From assembly GCF_009857885.1 (NCBI RefSeq), contig NZ_WWER01000006.1:62001-126000 (forward strand): a DNA stretch of 64,000 nt, written 5' to 3'. Within the stretch, counting starts at the first letter, position 1; every line of letters starts with the position of its first letter. Positions 51,049 to 60,508 of this stretch are shown piece by piece. Below the pieces are notes generated by a model, which worked only from the letters and a program-made list of their open reading frames with translations, was not told the DNA's origin and searched no databases. Made by a program: the position numbers and the translations under genes. This DNA comes from Pusillimonas sp. TS35. GTDB taxonomy: Bacteria > Pseudomonadota > Gammaproteobacteria > Burkholderiales > Burkholderiaceae_B.

Positions 51049-52041
51049 TTATTCCGCGGTAATGCTGTTCTCTTTGATCAATCGGGCGTTGTTCCGGGTT
51101 TCGGTGTCCAGAAACTCGCCGAGAATGCGGGGTGCGCCGCCGGCCAGATCCACGCCCAGACTGCCCATGCGGGTTTTGACATCGGGGTCGTTCAGGGCCG
51201 TGTTCAGGGCGTGGTTCAATGCTTCGATAGCTGCGGAAGGCGTGCCCGCGGGTGCCAGGATCCCGAACCATGGATAAACCTGCATTCCTGGGTAACCCGC
51301 CTCAGCAAAGGTGGGGGTATCAGGAATGGCTTTGGCGCGCTCCTTGCCCGCAACGGCAATGGCGTTCAGGCGACCGTCTTTGATGCTGGCCAGCGACGCG
51401 GGAAGGTTGTCGAAATACATATCGACTTGGCCGCCCAGCAGATCGCCCGCTACCTGTCCCGCGCCTTTATAGGGGATATGGGCGATATCGACGCCAGCCT
51501 CACGCTTGAGCAACTCCAGCGCCATATGCGCGGAGCCGCCTATGCCCGACGATGCCGCGTTCAGTGTATTGGGGTTGGCCTTGGCGTGAGCGATGAATTC
51601 TTTTACGGTTTTTGCGGGCACCTTGGGGTTCACAACTAGTACGCTGGGTACGGTGCCGACGAGCATCACCGGGGTAAAGTCTTTTGTAATGCTGTATGGC
51701 GCAGGCGTATAGAGCGATGGTGTAACCGCGCAGCTATAGGCGCACATGACCAGTGTATAACCGTCGGCCTTGCTGCGCGCTACATACTGTACCCCTATGC
51801 TGCCGCCTGCACCGCCCTTGTTCTCGATGACGACTGACGTACCCAGCGCCGTGCGTGCCTTATCGGCGAGGGCGCGCGCGATGATATCGGGCGTGCCGCC
51901 CGCGGGGAAGGGAACCACAATCGTCACCGGTTTCTGCGGAAATGCTTCGGCCGATTGGACGGTCGGGGACGCAATAAGGACTACAGTGGCCGCCACAGCG
52001 GCAATTGCCTTGCTCGAGTATCGGGTGTGGTTGAGTGTCAT
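51049..52041 (-). CDS. Bug/TctC-family periplasmic receptor
   Basis: A 330-residue receptor with a Sec signal ending near QSA-EAF. VVPFPAGGTPDIIAR, ENKGGAGGSIGVQ, ADGYTLVMC, IPYKGAGQVAGDLLGG and LAPAGTPSAAI are typical. ATG 52041 has GGAG upstream; ATG 52062 lies in the palindromic operator. It is followed by the alpha/beta hydrolase and divergent from a LysR gene. Confidence 0.93.
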   Translation of the reverse strand: MTLNHTRYSSKAIAAVAATVVLIASPTVQSAEAFPQKPVTIVVPFPAGGTPDIIARALADKARTALGTSVVIENKGGAGGSIGVQYVARSKADGYTLVMCAYSCAVTPSLYTPAPYSITKDFTPVMLVGTVPSVLVVNPKVPAKTVKEFIAHAKANPNTLNAASSGIGGSAHMALELLKREAGVDIAHIPYKGAGQVAGDLLGGQVDMYFDNLPASLASIKDGRLNAIAVAGKERAKAIPDTPTFAEAGYPGMQVYPWFGILAPAGTPSAAIEALNHALNTALNDPDVKTRMGSLGVDLAGGAPRILGEFLDTETRNNARLIKENSITAE

Positions 52042-52055
52042 CGTCTGTCTCCGCG

Positions 52056-52147
52056 TATGCATGTATGGATCAGGGCATTCTAGTCAAGCTCCATATATTT
52101 CAATAATGATTGTTTCTGATAACATGCATACCAAAATCGATATGCAT
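52056..52147. promoter_or_regulatory. Candidate LysR operator with three TATGCAT-type sites
   Basis: ATGCATA (52124-52130) and TATGCAT (52141-52147) form a perfect seven-base inverted repeat with a ten-base spacer. A third TATGCAT copy is at 52056-52062, over the Bug translation start region. The layout 7-N10-7 equals the one at 17646. This is the divergent gap between the Bug/hydrolase operon and the LysR gene. Confidence 0.65.
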
Positions 52148-52234
52148 AGACGATGCCGTTGCTGTTCCGCAGGCACTGGAGCACGTACCTTGAATACGCC
52201 TATACTCTCTTCGTGGGTGCCGTCTGGTTTTTCA

Positions 52235-53137
52235 ATGCTGCGGCGGGTAAGCATGCCGCTGCTGCTGTGTTTCGATTCGCTGATGCAAACGCGCAGCGTT
52301 ACTGTCACCGCACGGGATTTAAACAAAAGCCAGCCGGCAATCAGTCGCGACTTGGCGCGCCTGCGAGAGCTGTTGGGCGATTCCTTGTTTGTCGTGATCA
52401 GAAAACAGTTGGTGCCCACAGAGCATGCGCGTGCACTTCACGCGCACGTGCACGCAGCTTTGCGTCGTCTGGAAGACGCGCTGGGCTCGGATGAAATCTT
52501 CCAGCCAGAAAAGCTGTCTGGCGTGGTGAACATTGGCGCTGCCGCACACATCGAGCTTTTGCTTGCGGCACCGCTAACCACGGCTCTGCAGGCCGCCGCG
52601 CCACGGCTCACCGTACGCTTTCAGCCAGTGCATGGCGATTTCTCCCCCGATGATCTGGATTCGGCCCGAATGGATCTTGCGATTGGCTTGTTTCAGGACT
52701 TACCCGCTCGGTTTCCGTCGAGGGTGCTGTTTGACGACGAGCGCGTGTGCGTGGTGTCCCGACACCACCCGCTGAGCGGCAGGCGCCAGTTGAGCTTGGG
52801 TGATTTGTCTCGCGTGAAGTGGCTAGCGTTCTCGCACATGTACGGGAAGCAAACGAATTTTGACCGGGCTTTGGCCAACACCGGCTACGCTATGCGTTTC
52901 AGCGCATATGTATCCAGCTTTGGCCTCGCGCCCTATGTTCTGGCTGAGTCCGATTACGCCACTACTATGCCCAAGCAGATGGCCGATAAATACCAACAGC
53001 ACTTCGACCTGGTGCAGATCAAGCTGCCAAAAGCGCTGCGAACCGCGCGCATGATTATGGCCTGGAGTGCGCAGAACGAAGCTTCGAAACTGAACCAGTG
53101 GCTGCGGGACACGATAGTGCGATTGGTGTCGAAGTAG
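52235..53137 (+). CDS. LysR-family regulator, NodD-like subgroup
   Basis: A 300-residue regulator of the group with RSVTVTARDLNKSQPAISRD followed by LARLRELLGD, typical of NodD/PcaQ/LeuO-like members. The effector domain starts near GVVNIGAAAHIE. It is divergent from the Bug/alpha-beta hydrolase operon, next to the palindromic operator. ATG 52235 is my best start because it leaves the usual short leader before the HTH; earlier in-frame starts run through the operator. Confidence 0.9.
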   Translation: MLRRVSMPLLLCFDSLMQTRSVTVTARDLNKSQPAISRDLARLRELLGDSLFVVIRKQLVPTEHARALHAHVHAALRRLEDALGSDEIFQPEKLSGVVNIGAAAHIELLLAAPLTTALQAAAPRLTVRFQPVHGDFSPDDLDSARMDLAIGLFQDLPARFPSRVLFDDERVCVVSRHHPLSGRRQLSLGDLSRVKWLAFSHMYGKQTNFDRALANTGYAMRFSAYVSSFGLAPYVLAESDYATTMPKQMADKYQQHFDLVQIKLPKALRTARMIMAWSAQNEASKLNQWLRDTIVRLVSK

Positions 53138-53263
53138 CCACGAGGCAGGTCGGCAGGCGCAGGGCTGCGTAGGCTCACCCTTTGTAGCACTCTCCCGACG
53201 GGTGCTCAGCCCATGTTGTACCGCTGCAGTACGATGGAATGAACGACTCTGCAGGTGCATGTG

Positions 53264-53665
53264 ATGAGAATCTTCAGGAAACTTCCGGGATACGGCCGGC
53301 CGGGTGAGCCGGCGGGGTTGGAGCGTACGATTTTGCGTTGGACGCCCGGCGCGGCATTGCTGGGGATCGTGGTGTTCATGGGGCCCTCGCTGCTGGGCTG
53401 GCTGCAGGCCGGTGGCAGCAGCTCGATGAGCTATTTGCTTTACTTGTCCAAGTACGCCGTGTATGCGGTGGGAACGCTGATTCTGTATCTGAATGCGGTG
53501 TTCATGGTGGCCACGGGGGCGCTGATCATCAAGTTGATGAAAGGGCCTGCGTATGTGGCCGACGCCTATCCGCTGACCGATGCGGATCGTCCGCGCAGCA
53601 TTTCAGAACGGAAAGATGAGGCTGAGGGCAGAAGCGAGCGTCCTGATGTAGGCAACGGCCGATAG
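53264..53665 (+). CDS. Small membrane protein, function unknown
   Basis: A 133-residue protein with two hydrophobic helices (WTPGAALLGIVVFMGPSLLG near 30-48 and a longer stretch from YLLYLSKYAVYAVG to TGALIIKL), a basic N terminus and a charged C-terminal tail rich in Arg, Glu and Asp. I do not recognise a family. It lies upstream of, and points towards, the oppositely oriented type I secretion operon. Start ATG 53264 with AGG upstream; GTG 53255 is possible. Confidence 0.6.
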   Translation: MRIFRKLPGYGRPGEPAGLERTILRWTPGAALLGIVVFMGPSLLGWLQAGGSSSMSYLLYLSKYAVYAVGTLILYLNAVFMVATGALIIKLMKGPAYVADAYPLTDADRPRSISERKDEAEGRSERPDVGNGR

Positions 53666-53743
53666 TGGCGGGCACACGGCCACGACGCCATGGGTCTTGG
53701 CATCTGATATCGGTGTCGATGCGCCGATATTGGCGTGCGCAGT

Positions 53744-55291
53744 TTACGAGGCAGGCGTCGGCGCTACCGTGGGCTGCGGCGCGCGTGCGCTGTTGACCCT
53801 GCAATCGGGGCATTGAGTGCGCCCTGGCGTCAATGCCGCCCACGCATCACCAAAATACTGGGTGCTCGCTTCATTGATGGCAGCGTCATCCAGCCGCCCC
53901 GCAGCGCCTGCGAGCATCAGCCTTGCCTGTACATACTCCAGCCGCGCCTGCACAAGATCCAGACGCGATTTGTACAACTGATCTTGTGCGTCGAGGATGT
54001 CTGTCAGTGTGCGCGTGCCGGCCTGATAGCCGGCTTCGATCGCTTGCACCGCCTCTGCGCCGGATTGCTCGGCCGCGATGAGCGCGTCGATGCGCTGGGC
54101 CCCGCTGAGAACGGCGTGATACTGCTTGGTGACTTCGACGGAGGTGTTTTCACGGGTGGCGGCCAGTTCCTGGGTGGTGCGATCGCGGTTGTGTTCGGCC
54201 TGATCTACCTGGGCGCTGGTCAGGCCGCCGGAATAGATGGGCAGATTGAGCTGAAAGCCAACGGCGGTGGTGTGGCTGTCCTGGTTGCGTGTGGCGATGG
54301 TTTCATTGCTGACCACGCGGCGAGCCGCGATCAGGTCCAGGGTAGGCAGGTGGCCGCCGAACGCTTTGTCAACCTCCGCGGCGGCGACGCGTACGTTCTG
54401 TTTTCCGGTGCGGATTTCTGCATTGTTGGCAAGGGCCGCAGCCTGCCATTCTTCCAGCGTGGGCGGGGACAATGGCCGGGGCTGGAAGCCTGGCGTTAGT
54501 GTTGCCAAGCGCTGGGGCGCGGCGCCTACCATTTCTTGCAGCTCTCGTTGTGCGACCACCATGGCGTCTTCGGCCGCGATTAAGTCGGCGCGTGAAATGT
54601 CGCGTCGCGATGCGGTCTGGCGGATATCGGTAATGGTGCCTTCGCCGTTGTCGAAGCGGCGCTGGGCGGCGTGCAGCTGCTTCTCGTCGGCGTCCAGTTT
54701 ATGTTGGGCGAGCCGCACGTTCTCATACGTGAGCAAAGCCTGAAAGTAGCGATTGACCAAGCGGGCAGCGGTGTCTTTCGCCTTGGTGTCGAAGACGGCC
54801 AGGCTGTGGTCCGCACGCGCGTGGCCCTGACGGTATTCGGCATAGCGGCTCCAGTTGAACACCGTCTGCGTAGCGCGGATTTCATTGGTTCTGATGGTGT
54901 AGTTCAGGTCCTCGCTACGCGTTCCGCCGCCGAAGGGGCTGGGGGTTTCAAGCGTGCCCCGCATCTTGCTGCGGCCCAGCGATGCGCTGATCTGCGGCAG
55001 CAGTCCGGCTCGCCCCATTGCACGGTGGGCCTGGCCAGCTTCGCGTTCGCTGATCGCGGCCTGGTATGTGGGATCGTGGTGCAGGGCCGCCTGCCAGGCC
55101 TGCGCCAGCGTCAGCGTGTCTGCGGCGGATGGCGTCGATGTCTTGTTGGCGCCAGTCGCAGGTGCGGTGCCGCCGCTGGCGCGGGTTTCCGCCGAGGTCG
55201 GCCCGGCTGCATGGCTGGGCGCGTGTGCCAGGGCCCAGGCCAGCGCAGCAAGGGGCAACGCCGTGCGCATCAGTAGCGATCCTCGCATCAT
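53744..55291 (-). CDS. TolC-family outer-membrane channel (type I secretion), copy A
   Basis: A 515-residue outer-membrane protein with Sec signal (ALPLAALAWALAHAPSHA) and long alternating helices: TLAQAWQAALHHDPTYQAA starts the first repeat and PLSPPTLEEWQAAALANNAEI starts the second. QLNLPIYSGGLTSAQVDQA and GTRTLTDILDAQDQLYKSR are classic TolC/PrtF features. It forms the last gene of the operon ABC-adaptor-channel (minus strand) and its start overlaps the adaptor stop. Confidence 0.92.
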   Translation of the reverse strand: MMRGSLLMRTALPLAALAWALAHAPSHAAGPTSAETRASGGTAPATGANKTSTPSAADTLTLAQAWQAALHHDPTYQAAISEREAGQAHRAMGRAGLLPQISASLGRSKMRGTLETPSPFGGGTRSEDLNYTIRTNEIRATQTVFNWSRYAEYRQGHARADHSLAVFDTKAKDTAARLVNRYFQALLTYENVRLAQHKLDADEKQLHAAQRRFDNGEGTITDIRQTASRRDISRADLIAAEDAMVVAQRELQEMVGAAPQRLATLTPGFQPRPLSPPTLEEWQAAALANNAEIRTGKQNVRVAAAEVDKAFGGHLPTLDLIAARRVVSNETIATRNQDSHTTAVGFQLNLPIYSGGLTSAQVDQAEHNRDRTTQELAATRENTSVEVTKQYHAVLSGAQRIDALIAAEQSGAEAVQAIEAGYQAGTRTLTDILDAQDQLYKSRLDLVQARLEYVQARLMLAGAAGRLDDAAINEASTQYFGDAWAALTPGRTQCPDCRVNSARAPQPTVAPTPAS

Positions 55292-56625
55292 TGCTCCTTG
55301 AAGGATTTGTCCAGACGATCAAGGAAAGGCTTGAGCAAGTAGCTGAGCATGGTGCGCTCTCCTGTGCGGATCATGACCGATGCCGGCATCCCGGGGCGTA
55401 TCGTGTTGGCGCTGAGCATATCCACGCCTTCCGGCGTCACTTCGATCTGGGCCAGGTAGTAGGGCGTTCCGGTTTCTTCGTCTTCGAGGCGGTCGGCCGA
55501 CACGGTGCGCACCTTGCCCGGTATGTTCGGTGTGTGGGCGTGGTTGAAGGCGGGGAAGCTGATTTCCACGTCCAAGCCCGGCGCCATGCGGTCGATGGCG
55601 TGCACAGGAACTTGCGCCTCAATCAGGTAGCTGCGGTCTTGGGGAACCACTTCCATGAGTGACGCGCCAGGCGCAATCACGCCGCCGACCGTGTGCACAC
55701 TGACGTTTTGCACATAGCCGTCCACCGGCGACTGAATGTCCGTCTGCGTCACGGTATAGTCCAGCGCGCGCAGGCGGTCATGCAAGGTGGCTGCTTCCTT
55801 GTGGAAATCGGAAAGCTGCGACTGCACTTCCTTCTGGTATTCCTGTTCGCGCTGCAGGATGCGCAGTTTCAGTTCGGCGATCTGGTTCTGCGTGCGGCTG
55901 GCCTCGACCGCGTCGGATGAAAGCGCCGCCCTCAACTGGGCCGCGTTGCGTTCAAGCTCAAACATGCGGTTGCGGGGCAGGTAGCCTTCTTTGGCCAGGC
56001 TGCGCACGCCTTCCAGTTCGCGGTTCAGGTAGCCGATCTGTGATTTGCGGCTGGACTGTACTTTGTTCAAGCCGGCCAGTTGTTGTCGCGCACCATTCAA
56101 GTTTTCTTTCAGGATGTCGATCTCGCCTCGCAGTGCCTGTTGGCGGGTCTCGAACAGCCGCTGCTGGGCCTGCATGGCACGCACAAAGCGCGGGTCATTG
56201 CTAAAGCGTTCTTGCGCGGCAGACAGCGGCTCGACGCGGTCCAGGCCGTCGCGTTCGGCGATCAGGCGGGCCTCGATGGCGGCGGCGGTAATGTACTGGG
56301 CGCTCACCGCGCTTTGCTCGGACTGTGCGCGGGTGGCGTTCAGCCGCACTACAGTCTGGCCCGCTTTCACGTGGTCTCCTTCGCGCACCAGTATTTCATC
56401 GATGGTGCCGCCTTCTTGGTGCTGGATGGCCTTGCGGTTGCCTGCCACCTTCACTGAACCATTGGCGGTAATGCCCGCATCCAGGGGTGCGAAGGCGGCC
56501 CATGCCGCGAAGCCGCCGAAGCCGAGCAGCAGCACGGCCAGGCCCCAGCGCAGCGGCGCGGTGAAGTCAGTATCGACGCGGGGCAGTGCATCGGCGGCGG
56601 GTGCGTTTTCTATGTATGCGGTCAT
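55288..56625 (-). CDS. HlyD-family membrane-fusion protein (PrtE/AprE type)
   Basis: A 445-residue periplasmic adaptor with one N-terminal transmembrane helix (WGLAVLLLGFGGFAAWAAF), a lipoyl-like half motif (KAIQHQEGGTIDEILVREGD), a long coiled coil (about residues 100-280) and the second barrel half (DIQSPVDGYVQNVSVHTVGG). ATG 56625 starts one base after the ABC stop; the frame upstream is overlap. It connects the ABC transporter to TolC in a type I secretion channel. Confidence 0.93.
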   Translation of the reverse strand: MTAYIENAPAADALPRVDTDFTAPLRWGLAVLLLGFGGFAAWAAFAPLDAGITANGSVKVAGNRKAIQHQEGGTIDEILVREGDHVKAGQTVVRLNATRAQSEQSAVSAQYITAAAIEARLIAERDGLDRVEPLSAAQERFSNDPRFVRAMQAQQRLFETRQQALRGEIDILKENLNGARQQLAGLNKVQSSRKSQIGYLNRELEGVRSLAKEGYLPRNRMFELERNAAQLRAALSSDAVEASRTQNQIAELKLRILQREQEYQKEVQSQLSDFHKEAATLHDRLRALDYTVTQTDIQSPVDGYVQNVSVHTVGGVIAPGASLMEVVPQDRSYLIEAQVPVHAIDRMAPGLDVEISFPAFNHAHTPNIPGKVRTVSADRLEDEETGTPYYLAQIEVTPEGVDMLSANTIRPGMPASVMIRTGERTMLSYLLKPFLDRLDKSFKEQ

Positions 56626-56626
56626 G

Positions 56627-58402
56627 TCAGGCCTGCGGGTTGCCAACGATATGCAGGGGGGCGCCCGGAATGGCGGGGCCCGTGCCAGCGATGTTGCGCT
56701 GCCCCGTGGACGAGGCGGCTTTGATCTGTTGCTGGCGCAGCGCATTCAATACATCGTCGCGCGGCCCGTAAAGGGCCAGCGCGCCGTCCCGCAGCACCAG
56801 CAGCTTGTCCATGGCGTTGAGCACGTTCATACGATGTGTAATCAGGACAATCGTGGCGCCGCGCCGCTTCGCATCGGCGATTGCCTTTACCAGCGCGGCT
56901 TCGCCGCTATCGTCGAGATTGGAGTTGGGCTCATCCAGCACCAACACCGCAGGGCTGCCGTACAGTGCCCGCGCCAGGGCAATGCGCTGCTTCTGTCCGC
57001 CAGACAGAGATGCGCCATCGGTGCCCAGCCTGGTGTCGTAGCCGTGTGGCAGATGCAGGATCATGTCATGCACGCCTGCGCGCTGAGCGGCCTCGATCAC
57101 CCGCTCATCATTCACGGCGCCAAAGCGTGCGATGTTTTCAGCGATCGTGCCCTCGAACAATTCGATATCCTGAGGCAGGTAGCCGATGTGCGGGCCAAGT
57201 TCGTCCTTGTTCCACAGGTAGACGTCGGCGCCATCCAGCCGTACAGTGCCCGCGCGTGCGGGCCACACGCCAACGAGTATGCGGGCCAGTGTGGACTTGC
57301 CCGCCGCCGATGGGCCGATAACGCCGACCGCATCGCCGGCGGGGATGTCGAAGGACAGGCCCTTGAGTAGGGCGTTCTGGCCGCCCGGCGCGGTAGCGAT
57401 GACGTTTTCGAGGCGCAAGTGGCCGGTGGGCGCGGGCAGTGTCAGTGTATCGCCGCGGGGCGGCGCGTCGATCAGCATTTCGTCCAGGCGTGCATAGGCC
57501 TGGCGGGCGCCGAGCATCTGTCGCCATGCACCGATGGCCTGTTCGACGGGCCCCAGCGCCTTGCCCATCAGGATTGAACAAACAATCATCATGCCAGCGG
57601 TGATGCTGCCTTCAATCACGAGCAGTGCACCTGCGCCGAGGATAAGCGATTGCAGCGAGATGCGGACAAAGCGGCTGAAGGTGCTGATGCGCGCGTTGCG
57701 GTCGGAGGCCTGGGTTTGCAGCGCGAGCACGCGGTTGTGTTGGCCGAACCACCTGGCGCGCAGGCCCGGAAGCATGCCCATGGCTTCGATCACTTCCGCG
57801 TTGCGCAGGTGGTTGTTGGCGAAGGCGGCGGCCGAGATCGACGCTTGGTTGGCCTCGGCCAGCGGCTTGCGCGTGACAACGTTGGTGATATAGGCCAGTA
57901 CGATCAGCACGAGAGAGCCGAGCAGCGTGATGAGCCCCAGCAGCGGGTGCACCATGAAGGTCACAGCAATATAAATGGGCGTCCATGGTGCGTCGAAGAA
58001 GGCGAACAGCGCGTTGCCGGTGAGAAACTGGCGCAGATTGGTCAGGTCTTGCACCGCCTGCGCGGGGTTGCCGCCGGCGCGGCGCAGATTGCGCTCGAAG
58101 GATGCGGTGAAAATGCGCTGGTTGAGCATCATGTCGAAACGGTTGCCAACGCGTATCAGTACCTGCGAGCGGGCGAACTCCAGCAATGCCGAAAGCAGGT
58201 ACAGCCCTACCACCAGCAGTGTGAGCATCAACAGCGTGGTTTGATTGGCGCTGGCTAGAACGCGATCGTACACCTGCAGCATGTAGAGCGCGGGCGTCAG
58301 GCCCAGAATGTTGATCACGCAACTGAACGCGGCAAGACTGTAGAAGATCTTGCGAAACCGGTATAGCGCTTCGCCAAGTTCGGTGCGGCGGGATGATGTC
58401 AT
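56627..58402 (-). CDS. Type I secretion ABC transporter (PrtD/AprD type)
   Basis: A 591-residue exporter with an N-terminal membrane domain (LAAFSCVINILGLTPALYML, then VYDRVL) and an ATPase domain with Walker A GPSAAGKSTLARILVG, signature LSGGQKQRIALARAL, Walker B VLVLDEPNSNLDD and an H-loop (VLITHRMNVLNAMD). The half-size and PALYMLQVYDRVL match the PrtD/LipB/RsaD group, which exports RTX-type proteins without N-terminal signal. First gene of the minus-strand operon. Confidence 0.95.
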   Translation of the reverse strand: MTSSRRTELGEALYRFRKIFYSLAAFSCVINILGLTPALYMLQVYDRVLASANQTTLLMLTLLVVGLYLLSALLEFARSQVLIRVGNRFDMMLNQRIFTASFERNLRRAGGNPAQAVQDLTNLRQFLTGNALFAFFDAPWTPIYIAVTFMVHPLLGLITLLGSLVLIVLAYITNVVTRKPLAEANQASISAAAFANNHLRNAEVIEAMGMLPGLRARWFGQHNRVLALQTQASDRNARISTFSRFVRISLQSLILGAGALLVIEGSITAGMMIVCSILMGKALGPVEQAIGAWRQMLGARQAYARLDEMLIDAPPRGDTLTLPAPTGHLRLENVIATAPGGQNALLKGLSFDIPAGDAVGVIGPSAAGKSTLARILVGVWPARAGTVRLDGADVYLWNKDELGPHIGYLPQDIELFEGTIAENIARFGAVNDERVIEAAQRAGVHDMILHLPHGYDTRLGTDGASLSGGQKQRIALARALYGSPAVLVLDEPNSNLDDSGEAALVKAIADAKRRGATIVLITHRMNVLNAMDKLLVLRDGALALYGPRDDVLNALRQQQIKAASSTGQRNIAGTGPAIPGAPLHIVGNPQA

Positions 58403-58849
58403 TGATTACCTTGTAATGCGCTTGTCATGCGGCCCGGTGACATGCCGGAAAATGTGCTGATCCACTATATCCGCCGAATGGTTAATGTTCCGTGGCAATG
58501 TGTGGCCCGATGTTGCTGTTGCTTCTGTTCCTTACGCGACCCTTATGCCGCGAGATGCGCGCAAGACGGTGCGGACGTTTGTAACAACGGCACCGGCGCG
58601 AACATAAGCGGCTGTTTCCACCAGCGCCACAGTTGCGAACGTATAACAAACGTAACGTTTGCGCGCCTGGATATTGCTGCGGCTGTAATAACGTGCTGCT
58701 TCACTTTGCTTCTTTTCACCGACCAACCGGCGCCTTGCAGGCGTCGATCTTCAAGGTGCTGGATGTCTGTATTGGCCAATCGTGAACTGCATGCCGGTGA
58801 CGCGGAGAACGCGTTGCCAGCTTGTGTGCGCGCGGGCCGGGCGGGATGC
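58403..58849. other. Divergent promoter region of the secretion locus
   Basis: About 450 bp between the divergent ABC and second TolC genes. The frame of the TolC gene stays open through it, but it encodes a Cys- and Arg-rich non-protein-like stretch, so I do not count it. It contains the palindrome at 58647, and probably the promoters for both sides. Confidence 0.5.
58647..58661. promoter_or_regulatory. Palindrome CAAACG-TAA-CGTTTG
   Basis: A perfect six-base inverted repeat with a three-base spacer lies between the two divergent secretion operons. It is a candidate operator for their common control; no regulator gene is adjacent. Confidence 0.5.
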
Positions 58850-60508
58850 ATGCGGAACATGTTCATGTTTTTGCGAGCCTTGCTGCTCGCCTTGTGCGTC
58901 GGTATGGCGCTCAGCGCGCTGACAGCGGTCCTCGCGCATGCGCAGGATGTGCCGGCGGCGCTTACGCTGCAAGGGTCGGCGACACTTTCCGATGCCCGCA
59001 AGGGGGCCGGCGCGGCGCCAGCTGCGGCGCAGGCGCGGCCAGCGGTGCAGCCGGACGCGGGCGTGCTCGACCTGTCCCAGGCATGGCGCATGGCGCTGGA
59101 TTACGACCCGAGCTACAAGGCAGCCATCAGCGAGCGCCTTGCGGCCGATACGCTGCGCAGGCAGGGTCGTGCCGGCCTGTTGCCACAGATCCAGGCGGGC
59201 TATGTACGCAGCCGTATCAATGGCGATATCGAGCAGCCCGATTTTCTGGGGCGACGTACGTCGTCGGACGTGAGTTATGACTCATCCAATGCCTACGTAC
59301 AGTTGCAGCAGCCTCTGTTGGATTATGGGCGATATGCTGGCTACAAGCGCGGCGCGGCCATGGCGCGCGAAGGGGCGGAAACCTTTACCGTGCGGCAGCA
59401 GCAAATGGGGGCACGTGTGGCTACCGCCTATCTTGAAGTGCTGCTCGCGCATGAGCGCGTTGCGTTGCAGCAGGCCCGTGTGGCAACGCTGCAGGATCGC
59501 CACAAGACACAGCAGGCGCGATTCGCGCGTGATGCAGGCACGGCCACAGATGTAAAAGAGACCGCTGCCAGGCTTGCGGTTGCGCGCGCGGACGAAATCG
59601 CCGCGCGGGATGAGCTGCTGGTGGCGCAGCGTGAGTTGCAGGCCATGATCGGGTTTGCACCCGACGCGATTGCTGGGCTGGGCGAAGCCTTTACGCTACT
59701 GCCGCTGGAGCCAGCAAACCTGCGGGAATGGCTGCGGCGCGCCAGCGAGAATAATCCTTCTGTGCAGGCTGCGCGCGCGTCGGTGGATGTTTCGCAGGCA
59801 GGTGTGGAGCAGGCCCGGAGCGAATACTGGCCGTCGGTGAACTTGGTTGCCAGCTACAGTAATGCGGACAGCGAGAATCTGTCTACGCTCAGCCAGCGGT
59901 CCAATACCTATGTAGTGGGCCTGCATGTTGCCATACCGATCTTCACGGGCGGGTATACCTCGGCCAATGTGTCGCAGGCGCGCAATGAATACCGCCAACG
60001 GCAGTCTGAACTGGATGCGGCGCGGGAAAAGGCGCTGGCCGATGCCACACGCCAATACAGCAATGTCACCAATGGTGCCGAACGGATCCGCGCCCTGGAA
60101 TCTGCCGTGGCCTCGGGCAAGCTGAGTGTGATGGCCGCCCGGAAGGCGTTTTCCTACGGTGTGGGCAGCAACCTGGAAGTGCTGGATGAGCAGGATCTGT
60201 TGTTCAGGGCCCAGGCGGCGTTGGCACAGGCGCGCCTGGAGTACCTACTGGCCTGGCTGCAGTTGGCACATGTTGCCGGTGAGTTGGATAGCGCGGATTT
60301 TGATGCCATCAGCAATGCCTACCTGACCCGGACGATTGCGCTGGATCCCGCCAGACAGGCGGCGGTGGCGCCGCACGCGCGCCCGTGGCCCCGGCCTTCC
60401 GCCAGTATTCAAGCCGCCGGTGTGCAGGCTTCCGATATGCAAGTTGTCAGTGCGCAAGACACCTTTGTTGTCGCAGATTCTCTGAGCCTGTCGGCAACGC
60501 TGAACTGA
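58850..60508 (+). CDS. TolC-family outer-membrane channel, copy B
   Basis: A 552-residue TolC-like protein. Sec signal from MFMFLRALLLALCVGMALSA to AHA-QDV, then two helical repeats (DLSQAWRMALDYDPSYKAAI; LEPANLREWLRRASENNPSV), IPIFTGGYTSANVSQA and the GVGSNLEVLDEQDLLFRAQA segment. An extra roughly 60-residue C-terminal tail rich in Ala, Gln and Ser follows the TolC fold. I prefer ATG 58850; ATG 58859 and 58865 are close alternatives. It is a second channel candidate opposite the ABC-adaptor-channel operon. Confidence 0.9.
   Translation: MRNMFMFLRALLLALCVGMALSALTAVLAHAQDVPAALTLQGSATLSDARKGAGAAPAAAQARPAVQPDAGVLDLSQAWRMALDYDPSYKAAISERLAADTLRRQGRAGLLPQIQAGYVRSRINGDIEQPDFLGRRTSSDVSYDSSNAYVQLQQPLLDYGRYAGYKRGAAMAREGAETFTVRQQQMGARVATAYLEVLLAHERVALQQARVATLQDRHKTQQARFARDAGTATDVKETAARLAVARADEIAARDELLVAQRELQAMIGFAPDAIAGLGEAFTLLPLEPANLREWLRRASENNPSVQAARASVDVSQAGVEQARSEYWPSVNLVASYSNADSENLSTLSQRSNTYVVGLHVAIPIFTGGYTSANVSQARNEYRQRQSELDAAREKALADATRQYSNVTNGAERIRALESAVASGKLSVMAARKAFSYGVGSNLEVLDEQDLLFRAQAALAQARLEYLLAWLQLAHVAGELDSADFDAISNAYLTRTIALDPARQAAVAPHARPWPRPSASIQAAGVQASDMQVVSAQDTFVVADSLSLSATLN

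Noticed and set aside
58427-58849. Upstream extension of the second TolC gene
   Set aside because: The stretch is rich in Cys and Arg and precedes a good signal peptide at 58850.
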